Shown one piece after another: positions 1 through 9,569 of a stretch of 64,000 nt of DNA. The number at the start of each line of letters is the position of its first letter. Position 1 is the stretch's first letter. Source of the stretch: Linyphia triangularis (Eukaryota; Arthropoda; Arachnida; Araneae; Linyphiidae). A model generated the notes under the pieces. It ran no database searches and was not told the DNA's origin. It was given only the letters and a program-made list of their open reading frames with translations. The position numbers and the translations under genes are program-made. The stretch covers positions 90,798,466 through 90,862,465 of the forward strand of contig OZ021729.1 in assembly GCA_963978545.1 (NCBI GenBank). Reading direction: 5' to 3'.

Positions 1-228
1 ATTTGTCGACAATATTTTTATTTTAAAATGAACATTCTAGAGATCAAGTGAAATGTATATTAAATATAATATTTAAAAAAGAATTAAATGCATATCTCGT
101 ACCAAAAGCGCCGGTTCGGTACCAGTTGGATAGATTATACTAGCTAAATATAAAATTAAGCTTAAAAATAAAAAATAGGCATGGATGACTTCTGAAGGAA
201 CATTTAATGCAAAGCAAACCATTAGTAA
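1..228. other. AT-rich DNA, no gene seen
   Basis: Low-complexity AT-rich sequence ahead of the Helitron. I see no coding frame, RNA gene or clear repeat boundary. Confidence 0.5.
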
Positions 229-1299
229 TCTATAATAATAAAACAAGCTGTGTGTCTGTCTGTGGCTCTATAGAAACCTACTTAAAATTGGAATAGAGCT
301 CTGAAATTTTCAACACAAGAAGTTTTGGCCTTCTAATTTTATGTATGGCGAACAGAATGTTAAAATTTTAATTAGTTCTATTTTAAATAATATTTTAATT
401 TTTATTTTTTTTTACAAAGTGACTTCAAATAGAGATACAGCTCTGAAATTTTCAACATAAGTAGTTTTAGCCTCCTAATTGGACTTTTGAAAAACAGAAT
501 TTTAAATTTTTATTTAATTTTTTTTAATTAATAAATATTTTACAGAACGATTTCTAATAGGGCTTGGCTACAGCGCTCAAATTTTCAACATAAGTAGTTT
601 GGCCTTCTAATTGGACTTTTGAAAAACAGAATTTCAAATTTTAATTTAGTTCTTTTTTAATTAACAAATATTTTACAAAACGATATCTACTTGGGCTACA
701 GTTCTGAAATTTTCAACACAAATAGTTTTGGCATTCTAAATTGGACTATTGACAAAAAAAAAAAAAATTATTTTAATTTGATTAATTTTTTTAATTAATA
801 TTTTCACAAAAAGCGACTTCTAACAAACCTAGAGAACTGAAAGTTTCAACATAAGTAGTTTTGGCCTTCTAATTTTGCTTTTCACAAACACGTGTTAAAA
901 AAATCTTAAAAGGATGTTGTATTATTGTATTAACGGAGGAATTTTTTTTGTGTGTCTCGACAGGGGAGAGGCTTCTAATATTAAGGCTTTACGTAGCAAT
1001 TATAGATTTTAGTGAGTGAAGCGAGCTTATGCTTACGCAACAATAAATTTTTCAGCGAGCCTATTCTTGCATAGTAATGAATCTTTCAAAGAGTGAAGTA
1101 AGCCCGTACTTATGTGTCAATGAACTTTTCAGCGAACAAGCCGAGCTCGATTTTGCATTGCAATGAACCTTCCTAAGAGCGAAGCGCCAAAAACTGGGTC
1201 CTATACACCAATGACGGATTTCCGCAATGCGAGGCCTAATGGCTAGCTAAAATATTGCACACGTTAAAATTTTGTAGTGAAGCACGGGTATTCAGCTAG
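229..1299 (+). mobile_element. Non-autonomous Helitron (1071 bp)
   Basis: The segment starts with TC (TCTATAATAATAAAACAAG, then a TGTGTCTGTCTG stretch) and ends with GGGTATTCAGCTAG. It lies between a host A at 228 and a host T at 1300. A TC start, CTRR end and insertion between A and T are the known hallmarks of Helitrons, the rolling-circle eukaryotic transposons. There is no Rep/helicase coding frame, so it is a non-autonomous derivative. Its left two thirds consist of about five degenerate internal repeats. The 3' part contains several GAAGCG-type motifs and a small CGGATTTCCG inverted repeat at about 1215, but no strong terminal hairpin, which is slightly atypical. The call rests on the ends and the flanking bases. 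Confidence 0.7.
290..880 (+). repeat. Degenerate ~125-bp tandem repeats inside the Helitron
   Basis: A motif (CTGAAATTTTCAACAYAAG, then a TAGTTTTGGCCTTCTAATT-like stretch, then GAAAAACAGAATTT and a run of T) recurs about five times at roughly 300, 440, 570, 700 and 840. Copies differ by substitutions and small indels. It is internal minisatellite-like expansion within a Helitron, with no coding content. Confidence 0.75.
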
Positions 1300-1545
1300 T
1301 CATACAATAAAAATGTTATTTTCACTTCTTTTGTTTTTAACTTTGACTACAGCAAAAAAAGTCTACAACATTTACTTTTAGTCTTTTCAATTTCCTTTTG
1401 CTCATTTCTGATTTGGTTTAAATGTGAAATCCCTTCCTGAACTGTTTATCAAGTACCTCCAGCATTGTTTGTCCAATTTTCACACACTTTAAATCCTGAT
1501 TTTTTAGTGCATTTTTTACTGTCAATTACCTATATGTAATACATA

Positions 1546-2166
1546 GGGTAATAAAAGTATAGGATTCGGTTTAAAAAAAAAATTGATTTTTTTGCTTTTC
1601 TCCACGTTTTGGAACATCCTGATCTCAAAAAAGTGATCTAGAAAAAATGTCAGTGCACATGGTCAGCATAACTCTCGAAAAAATTGAGCAACGATGTTCA
1701 AATTTGGTGAACAGGTTGGTGAGGGCCTAATGACCTACCATTAAGGTTTTCGTCAAAATCGTGCATGCGCATACGGTAGCTGCCATTGAAAAAATCATGT
1801 TTTTCAATGATTGCTAAAAAACGGCTCAAACGATTTCGATAAAAATTGCTATGCTAATGCCTCTTAAGGTGTCATAAACATCCCCACCTCCTAAATTCCC
1901 TTAAAAATGCTTCAATGGCGTAAAAAGTGGAAAAATGAATGCCTTCAACACATTGTTCTCTTTGCTTGAACATAACTTATGAATGATCGGTTTTTTCTCC
2001 TCTTTTCAGTTTCACTTATAAGAAAGGATAATATAAGAATTATCGAAAAGTATATCGCCAAACTGGCTATTTTTTCTAAACGAATGATGGAAATATAAAA
2101 GGTAAATGAAACAAATTCACATCAGTAATATAGTGTAATTGAAAGTTGTGCGATGTTCCACACCCC
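1546..2166 (+). mobile_element. TA-flanked non-autonomous DNA transposon (621 bp)
   Basis: Begins GGGTAATAAAAG after TA (1544-1545) and ends GTTCCACACCCC before TA (2167-2168). A second copy with the same ends and flanks is at 17517-18155 (same order: GGAACATCCTGA, CAAATTTGGTG, TTATAAGAAAGGATAAT, TGTAATTGAAAGTTGTG). TA duplication suggests the Tc1/mariner-pogo group. It interrupts the hAT pseudogene tail. No coding frame is convincing. Confidence 0.65.
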
Positions 2167-2167
2167 T

Positions 2168-2707
2168 AGCTATTCTTTCATTCACTTCATCAACCAATGT
2201 TTTGTAAGTATCCATCTCAATTGTTGCTTTCTTTTTTACTTTTTCTAATGACCTTTCTTTACGAATTGCTTCCTTAGCAGTTAGTGTTTTCTTTTCCATA
2301 TCTGCCTTCTTTCTTTCAAGCTCTTTCTGGTCTCCTTCCTTTTTGTTGTTTTAGTTCAGATGCAATCCTCTTATCTTCTTCAATTCTTTCCATATATGAC
2401 TTACATGCTGTTGCACCCTTTTTTATAAATTCTCTAGGAATTCGGACTAAATGACACTTGTTGTATAAAGTTAATCCATCTTTTGTCATTTGTAGTGCAC
2501 TTATTGAAGCTTGAGTAAGACCCGTTCTGCAGTCTTTCAAGAAGTTTGATGTTTGCTAAAACCCTCGTTCCACATAATCTGCATTTCAATGTGGAAGCAC
2601 GAGGATAACCTTAACCAATCTTGTAAGCTTGGGATATTTTCCTATCCTAGATCATTCCTAAGAGAGAAGATGTTATTAAAGAAGTAATTGATCCGTCTAG
2701 GAAATAC
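2168..2707 (-). pseudogene. hAT transposase block 3 (dimerisation domain and charged tail)
   Basis: Minus-strand reading gives YPKLTRLVKVILVLPH, a stop, NAD, ERGF, a stop, then LTQASISALQMTKDG. That order matches the hAT C-terminal dimerisation domain (usual form HGNADVERGFS). Downstream is a Lys/Glu-rich tail in two frames joined by a frameshift near 2310. The block ends at the TA-flanked insertion (1546-2166). Confidence 0.75.
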
Positions 2708-2712
2708 TTCAT

Positions 2713-3137
2713 CAGGGTTCCCACTCAAATCACAGAATGAAAATCAATGACTTTTCAATGACTTTCAAGAACCTAATTAATGTTTTTAAGGACCTATGAA
2801 AATTCGTTTTCAGGCATCATGTCCATATTTAAATTTTTAATAAAGTATATTCTACCAAAAAAGTTACAAGTTGATGGATGTGTAATACTAATATGTCGGA
2901 AAATTCTGATACTATGCAGATAAGTGGCGGTCACTCGGGGATAGCAAGTACGAGTTGTATTTTTATAAATTTTGCAGTTGGACAGCATCTGTAAAAATTA
3001 AGGACTTTTAAGGACCTCTTAGCATTTTCAAGGACTTTTAAGCACCTCTAAGGATTTTCAAGCACTTTCAAGGCCTTGAAAACAAGTTCAAAAATATTAA
3101 GCACTTTTAATGACTTTCAATGACCGTGGGAACCGTG
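2713..3137. mobile_element. CAGGGTTCCCAC-family MITE (425 bp), 5-bp TSD
   Basis: Starts CAGGGTTCCCAC and ends with its complement GTGGGAACCGTG (one mismatch). TTCAT lies directly on both sides (2708-2712, 3138-3142). Inside are subterminal repeats of an AAGGACTTTTAAGGACCTC type. It sits inside the hAT pseudogene. Related copies: 5377-7553, 23977-24367, 46283-46701. Confidence 0.8.
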
Positions 3138-3142
3138 TTCAT

Positions 3143-3696
3143 CTTCAATTTCGTATGTTTACCAGTCTTTTGGAATGTTCTCATATTGCAAAAGCCTCCC
3201 CTCATCACCTATTAAGTCAACATTTAATGGAGGGCTTAGGTGAACATTGGATGAAAGATTTTTAACTGGTTTTAAAGACCAGGACTTGGATATATTTTCT
3301 GGCTTCAGACACCTTGCTTCTTTTATCACAATATTAAGTGAAAGGGTTTTCTCTATTAATTCTTGGGCTACATTTTTGAGACATTTTTGCATTAATACTG
3401 TCAACTCTTTTTGAAGAGTTTCCTTAACCTTTGTCAAATACTTTTGAGATTGAACACCAATTTCAAGTTCATCAAAGTCTATTGCCGGAAACTTTAACAG
3501 CTGCAGTTCTTGTAGAATCATTCTTTTTTAAATTTCATCATCTTTAAGAAATGGCCATACAACTTTCTTACTAAGGAATCCATCCTTTCATACACAAGAT
3601 GTATCTAAGGTTCTTCTCATTGAAAAAGAGCTAAGAAAGGTTGGAGGGTATTTGCCAAGGAGAGAAGGAAGTGTACTTTCACCAAAGTAGCATTGG
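3143..3696 (-). pseudogene. hAT transposase block 2
   Basis: Continues block 1 in frame when the 4.9-kb insertion and one GCCTTT copy are ignored. The first part (3696 to about 3540) encodes a hydrophobic segment and a YERMDSLVRKLYGHF-like helix, with one in-frame stop and a frame change near 3530. The second part is a 120-codon open stretch (3159-3521) rich in Leu, Lys and Glu, ending YENIPKDW just before the next insertion at TSD TTCAT (3138-3142). Confidence 0.65.
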
Positions 3697-5199
3697 GCCT
3701 TTCAGGGATGAGAATGCAAAATTTCAAAAAAGAGGAAATCCAAAATTTAAAAAACTAAATGCACGCGACACCGGATTTTGCAATAGCAAAACCCAACACT
3801 CCTTGTGAACGGGCATGATGCAAGTTGCTGAGGATGTCAAGGTACAAAATTTTTATATGAAGGAACTGTCATGATAATACATACAAACTGCAAATTAAAT
3901 CATTATAAAACTAATATACAAAGTGCTACATATAATTTAAAAAAATGTGTGTATACAAAGATCTCATACATATTCCTAATTACCCAATGATCATTCCCAT
4001 TCAACCAAATTGATATAGTTGAAATAAAGTTATGTACCACTTTATAAAAGTCACATATCAAATTATAAAAGGATATATGTAACCAAAATACAGAATGTTC
4101 AGCAAATTACAGATAGAAAAAAAAAACAAGAAAAAGGCATTGAAATTAAAACATTAACAGGGTGTCTACCAACTTTGTCAAATACAATTTCTTGACTTTT
4201 CTTAACCTCAGAAGAAAAATTCTTGATCTTATCAGAAAATTTTGCAACCGTTTAAATAATCAAAAAAAATTCAAAGGCAAACCACAAAAATGTAATACTT
4301 TTAAAAAGAAAACAGAGATGCAATACAACATATTAACAATGGTTGCTGCATTAATTTTCTCAAAAAAACCCTCACTGAAATGCTTAAAATTCTGTTTTAA
4401 TCACACTAGAAAATTAGAGAAATCCACGTGAAAGAAAATAGCAAGAACAATAAAGCATTATATCATAAAATTTAGTATTGTGAATGATAACACTAAGCCA
4501 CACCAATTTCAGCATATTTTATTTATTTTTTTCATTTTAGCAATCTCAATATCTAATGACTGAACTTTCTCCTCCTATAGGAATATAACAGCAAACTATT
4601 AACTTCCTTTACATATGCTTCTGTAAGAAGTGTGACAAATTATAATGCCCATATAACTGGTTCATTAATGATAAAAAGAACTCATAATAGATGAAAAATC
4701 TGACAAAGTCAAAAAGTTTACAGTTGCTTCACATTGTTTGCTTGCTTCAGCAACAATAACATATTCTTGGGATGGTAATAGGATGCTATTAGTTACATTG
4801 TTGGATGGAATTACATGTGATGAAAAAGAGTGAAAATTAATTATTCTTTGCTTGCCTGTTAAAATTACACAGGCTAAGTCTTTATGTATTTTTGATGAGA
4901 TTTCACCAACCCCATTTCACAATGACTGACATCAAATTTTGATATGCAAAATATTCAATATCCTTTATATTTGGCCAGTAAGACAGGCATTAACCACTTG
5001 GCTAGATCTATATCGGATTCCATCCAGTTTTCTCAAAAAGTACATCAACAACCAACAATAGGTTTGAGATCCAACAAGGTTGTCCATTTATATTTCCTGA
5101 CAATATACCGTATATATACTCGCATGAAAGTCGAGAATGTGGGCCAAAATGTTTACTAAAAAGTAGGGGTTCAACTTATATGCTAGGGAATGAAGATTT

Positions 5200-5219
5200 A
5201 AAAAAAAAAAAAAAAAAAA
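5200..5219 (+). repeat. Poly-A tract
   Basis: Run of about 19 A ending near 5219. It could be the tail of a retroposed fragment or simple slippage; nothing upstream identifies a parent element. Confidence 0.6.
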
Positions 5220-5376
5220 TGTCTTAAAAGGGATAGCAACTGACTTTCGGCGAAAGCGTGGTAATCATGCCGCGATTTGAAGAAAACCGGAAGTCCGTTC
5301 GACTCCACTGTATCGTTGCTTTCCAATAATTATTTATGAACTTAAGTTAATACTTTAAAGCAAAAAGTACATTAAA

Positions 5377-7553
5377 CAGGGTTCCCACTCTTATTGAAGA
5401 AAAAAATTCAAGGACTTTCAAGGACCTTTTTAAGAAAATTCAAGGACCTTTTTAGAAAAATTTAAGGACCATAATTTTAAATACTACATCAGATGTAAAA
5501 TTACAAAACGGAGATTATCGGAGGTCAGGGATGTAGTGGAGTGGAAACACGAGGAAACAGCGATCTTTTACATTTATAGAAGGCGGAATAACGTTCCCTC
5601 ATCTAAAAATTTTTTTTCTTTTTTTCTTTTTACGTGATACTGAACTCAAAGCCAAGTAAGCAAACAAAAGTCATTTCGTGGGAACTTGCTTTCGTATGGG
5701 ATCCACAACTTCAGAGCTGAGCAGGCAAATTCTAGTTTTTGTAAAACACTTGAAAGAGGCGCGGCAACTCACACATGGCCATTTCTCCTTGATTAAAAAT
5801 GAACTGACATATATGTTTACATCTAGCTATGATTCATTCAATAGCAATTATCCTCTTCAACGAATAATCTGTATTTGTGGAGGAATTCCAGACGTCAAAT
5901 TTGTATGGTTCGTCGTATATACAATCTAAAACTTCCATACACAAATTCATGCCAATTATCTACATTTTTAAAGAACAAAACTGTGACCTAGCACATTCAG
6001 TTCTTTGCGCCCTTTCCTTGAAGAATATTTCTCCTCCTCTAATTTTAACGGGAACGCTAACCGATTTATCAACAAAAGTTATGTAACTTTTTTTTTTTTT
6101 TTTTTTTTAATTTTTATATCACGGACGGATTTAATAAATTATTTGTAAACCATTCAACGTACCTAAGAAATGAATTCGTTCAAGAGGAAAAAACAAATGA
6201 CAATAAAAGATGGGTTTTTTTCATAATCCAAAAAAGTTAAGCAAACCTGCAGTTCTGACGGAAAAAACTGGTTAGTGCTAAATATCCAGATAGGTAAGAG
6301 CAGAATGTTGATATTTTGTATTAGCTTTTAAGGTGTTTTGAGATCACGGAATTATGCATTTATATTTTGTCAGATATAAGGAAATATTTTTTTTATTCCC
6401 AGTTATTGGAAAAATCAAACATAACTTGTTTGAACATGAAAAAATATGTTCAAAATAGTATTGATTTTTAAATCCTTTATATTAACTTCGCTTTTGAATG
6501 TTTGTGAATTTGAATATGTTTAGTTCAACACATAAAATGTTGCTTGAATGTACATTTAAGAGACTGGCTTCAAGCGCTCCGCTACGTTGTTGTGACAGAA
6601 CTGAACAGTTGTTAACTTTGTTTCACTTTAACTTGGCAGTACTGATAATGCTACATTAGCCAAATTGCAGCCTTTCACAACCCAAAGTTGAAAAGGGGTT
6701 CCAAGGCTTGCACTAAGAGCGGAGGACTACTAAAAAAAGTAATACGTAGCAAAAATTAGTAATTTTAATAACACGTATTTTATTCAATTCTTACGAAAAT
6801 AATTTTATTAAAATTTTTATATTTTATTAAAAAAAAATTGAGTCCGTGGGTTCATTAATAAAAGCTGACTTAAAATAATGTTATTTAGTGCAGAAAACGC
6901 TACGATTTTAATAGTTTGCATCCATACCATATAGAGCACCCTTACCATTTTTAAAGTGTTTTCTATACCCATTTTCATTGTAAGGGGCGCCAAAACTCAT
7001 TCTTGTACACATAGCATTTTACTCCAAGGCCGGTCCTGTATATTTGATTTTCCTTAATATAAAAGTGCTAATGGTTTTGCAAATGGGTATAATACATCGA
7101 AATTGGGCTGCGAATAAGTAGGAAAGCAATTCAGATGTACTACTTTAAAATGCAAAATTAAATTGCTTTTCGGTTTGAGAATGGGAAAGTTTTACATTTA
7201 CAGTTAATGCAGAATTTATTCCAAAAATGTAGCAGCAGTTCTTAAAAAAAAAAAAATCATACAGTGGCGGCAATAAGGGGTATTATTATAGTAATATTAA
7301 CAAAGCTATTTAAAGTTGTCATTTTCACTTCCCCCATCCCACACACACAGAGAGAAAAAAATATATACATTTGTAACGACGCAACATAGCATTCCCACAC
7401 TTTTTTATTTTACACTACACCACTGTCATTGATCACTTAAAAATTCAAGGACTTTCAAGGACCTTATCCTTTTTTCAAGGACTTTCAAGGACCAAATTTC
7501 ATCAAAAAAAATTCAAGGACTTTCCAGGACTTTCAAGGACCGTGGGAACCCTG
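5377..7553. mobile_element. Third-level insertion, CAGGGTTCCCAC family (2.2 kb), 5-bp TSD
   Basis: Starts CAGGGTTCCCAC and ends GTGGGAACCCTG, a perfect 12-bp inverted repeat. TTAAA is on both sides (5372-5376, 7554-7558). Subterminal AAGGACTTTCAAGGACC repeats occur at both ends (about 5400-5470 and 7440-7540). It is far longer than its 0.4-kb relatives. I found no convincing transposase in the interior, so the extra 1.7 kb is unexplained filler or a decayed coding region. Confidence 0.8.
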
Positions 7554-8655
7554 TTAAATAAAATAATCTTTAATAGAATAAAATATTCCGAGATGAATTT
7601 TTGAATTTGCTCCGAGATTCAAAAGTGCGGGAAGTCCTTAAAATAATCGAAGTGACGTTGCATCGTAGGTTCTTATCCCACGTGAAATAAACGACCTTTA
7701 AGAAGAAAAAAAACGCACAATTTATTACATAAGTAATTTTAGTACAGTAATTTATTGCTATAATAACGGCAACTCAATTAAAAATTACGATGTAGTGTTA
7801 TAAAAAAAAACACTAACAAGTGCTGTTAGGCCTAGCGATCGGCAAAAGTTTTAGGGGAATTTTTTCACCTATCATATTTATTTATTTTTCGTGATTCTTG
7901 CTGATTAATATTTTATAAATAAGTTAATAAAATGTTCTTGCCGATTCGCAGATTTTTATCGTAACTTTTCGTGTCGAAAATACAACTAGAAAAAGTTACG
8001 AAACTCCTCCATTCACACTTCGCCTGTCGATCCTGTATAGCAAGTTCACACTTGCATACCGCAAAAGTGCTCCACACATTATAGTTCTACGAATATTTAA
8101 ACTCCACAAACTATATTTAACATTCAAAGTTAGACCACATTTAACAAAAATAAACTATGGAATCCCGAGTATTTATAAATTAAAAAAAAAAAAAGTTCTG
8201 CCGCTTACATGACGGGCCGATAAGGCCGGTTTTAGAGAAAAGAATGGTTGCAATAAACGCTATACGTTCATAAAATTTCGCGTTATTTTGGGAAAAAAAT
8301 TGTCTTTTTCATCAATTGTTTGATGGCGAATTTTTTGTCGATTTTTCTGAGGGAATTTCCGAATTTTTCAGTTTTGCAATCGGCGTGAAAATTTCGTAAC
8401 CTCTGCTCTGATTTCTTGACTTTTTCGTGACTTTCTTGACCGTTTTTTGATTTCGTGACTTTCCTGACCGGTAGACACTCTGATTAAACAAACTTTAATT
8501 TGCACAAGTAATTACGTCCTATTTTTCAAAATGACCAAAATTACGCTAGAAAAACGCGGAAATTACTGAATTACTAAAAAGTGGAATAAAACTTAAAAAA
8601 AAACACAAAACGCGGAAAATCGCGGAAACGCGGAAGATTCTCATCCCTGGCCTTT

Positions 8656-9018
8656 TCAGACACATCACAATCCTCAAATAACAAGCGTTTTCAGAAATCT
8701 TTAGGTCTCTTTTGGGCAACCTTTTTAAAAAATATTCAGAAACCAGGGGCCATTGGCTGACAAGCCTGTCTAACGCAGGACCAAGATTCAGCCACCTACC
8801 TTCAACAAGCTTAAGATTCTTGAATCCAAGTTCATCTTGCAAATCTTTTAATTCCTCAACTCTGACAGGGGACTGTTTAAAGAAGTAGTGCAAGTCTACA
8901 ATGAAATCCACAATTTTATCCTCAAATTCATTTACTGCTTTTCTGAAGACATTGTGGACTGTGTGTAGATTGCAAAACCCAATATTTACTGTGTGTAGAT
9001 TGCAAAACCCAGCTTTCA
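8656..9018 (-). pseudogene. hAT transposase block 1 (RW motif region)
   Basis: Open minus-strand frame with HTVHNVF, acidic helices, RWLNLGPALDRLVSQWP and FLKRLPKRD, matching the middle-to-late catalytic domain of hAT transposases. It carries a local 30-bp direct duplication (8961-8990 repeated from 8991) that doubles a GFCNLHTV-type stretch. The frame runs rightward into the 3703-8649 insertion at TSD GCCTTT (8650-8655). Reading across that insertion, the same frame resumes at 3696. Confidence 0.75.
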
Positions 9019-9032
9019 TGGAAACCACAAGC

Positions 9033-9052
9033 AAAAAAAAAAAAAAAAAAAA
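9033..9052 (+). repeat. Poly-A tract at the broken 5' edge of the hAT pseudogene
   Basis: Twenty A directly beyond the last recognisable hAT codons. The transposase similarity stops here, so the tract marks either a later insertion or expansion at a breakpoint. Confidence 0.6.
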
Positions 9053-9089
9053 TGGTGCGCGCTTGTCACGTAGTATACATTATATAAAA

Positions 9090-9469
9090 CAGAGATGAGA
9101 GCGATCAGAGAGAAAAAAGGAGGAAATCCAAAAGTTTCCTCAAAAAAGCTCCCTGTAGGAATACACAAAAATTCAATAAAAAAGTATAAAGGCAGGATGA
9201 TTCAATAATTTTAAAGATACAATGAAATATCTCATACTGTATAATAATTACATTTCAAATATTAGGAGCTTGTGAAGTAATCTGTGAGGAAAGGGGCGCT
9301 AAGAGAGAAAATATTTTGTTTAAACAAGAGGAAAAGTATACTTTTTGCAGGAAAAACTGTCCGATAAAAAAAATGTGGATCCTCGAAACAGGGACAAAGA
9401 GAAGGAAAATGTTGCATAAAAAACAAAAAAGGAGGAAATTCTCCAAAATGAGGAAAACTCTCATCTCTG
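9090..9469. mobile_element. MITE with CAGAGATGAGAG ends, 6-bp TSD
   Basis: Left end CAGAGATGAGAG, right end CTCTCATCTCTG (exact complement). ATAAAA flanks both ends (9084-9089, 9470-9475). The termini and the 6-bp duplication match the 3703-8649 element, so they belong to one family. The interior (GGAGGAAATCC, GGATCCTCGAAACAGGGACAAAGAG) recurs in truncated form at about 18904-19096. Confidence 0.75.
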
Positions 9470-9485
9470 ATAAAAGAAACTTTGA

Positions 9486-9569
9486 AAAAGTAGGAAAAGT
9501 AGGACTTTTTTTTCAAAAGTAGGACTTTTCCTACTTTCCTACTAAAAAGTAGGACTGCTGGGCACCCTG
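9486..9569. mobile_element. Terminus of a CAGGGTGCCC-type element
   Basis: Repeated AAGTAGGACTTT units lead to an end GGGCACCCTG at 9569. Read on the minus strand this is CAGGGTGCCCAGCAG, similar in style to the other CAGGG-ended elements. The opposite terminus was not found, so this is probably a fragment. Confidence 0.4.

Larger units (their letters stand above)
4158..8482. mobile_element. Second-level insertion with CAGGGTGTCTACC ends, 5-bp TSD
   Basis: Left end CAGGGTGTCTACC; right end GGTAGACACTCTG (complement with one mismatch). ATTAA flanks both ends (4153-4157, 8483-8487). Its right subterminal region repeats TTTCGTGACTTTCTTGACC-type motifs, and its left end has TTTCTTGACTTTTCTT, as expected for one family. 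It is itself interrupted by 5377-7553. A terminus of the same family is seen at about 13205-13223. No transposase frame was recognised. Confidence 0.7.
3703..8649. mobile_element. 4.9-kb insertion with CAGGGATGAGAAT ends, 6-bp TSD
   Basis: The left end is CAGGGATGAGAAT and the right end its exact complement ATTCTCATCCCTG, a 13-bp perfect terminal inverted repeat. GCCTTT borders both sides (3697-3702, 8650-8655). Removing the insertion and one GCCTTT joins the hAT pseudogene in frame, which supports the boundaries independently. The right subterminal part has repeated CGCGGAAA-type motifs. Most of its length is a second insertion (4158-8482), so its own sequence is only about 620 bp. No transposase is seen. 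TIRs starting CAGGG suggest a hAT-related non-autonomous element, but the 6-bp duplication is shorter than the usual 8. Confidence 0.8.
1418..9018 (-). pseudogene. hAT-like transposase pseudogene, split by nested insertions
   Basis: Four blocks in order on the minus strand (9018-8656, 3696-3143, 2707-2168, 1543-1418) together resemble the C-terminal half of an animal hAT-superfamily transposase. Block 1 has an LHTVHNVF-type segment and the RWLNLGPALDRL motif, where RW is conserved in hAT enzymes. Block 2 runs through a hydrophobic VHFLLSLANTLQPFLALFQ segment. Block 3 holds the hAT dimerisation region (YPKLTRLVKV, then NAD and ERGF). Block 4 is the tail (LKNQDLKCVKIGQ) and a stop at 1418. Each gap is a transposon with its own target duplication. 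Inactivating changes inside the blocks include stops replacing residues in the dimerisation motif (about 2560-2600), a stop near 3610, and frameshifts near 2310 and 1520. The 5' end is lost at a 20-base poly-A (9033-9052). The zinc-finger N-terminus and first catalytic Asp region are not present. Confidence 0.75.
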
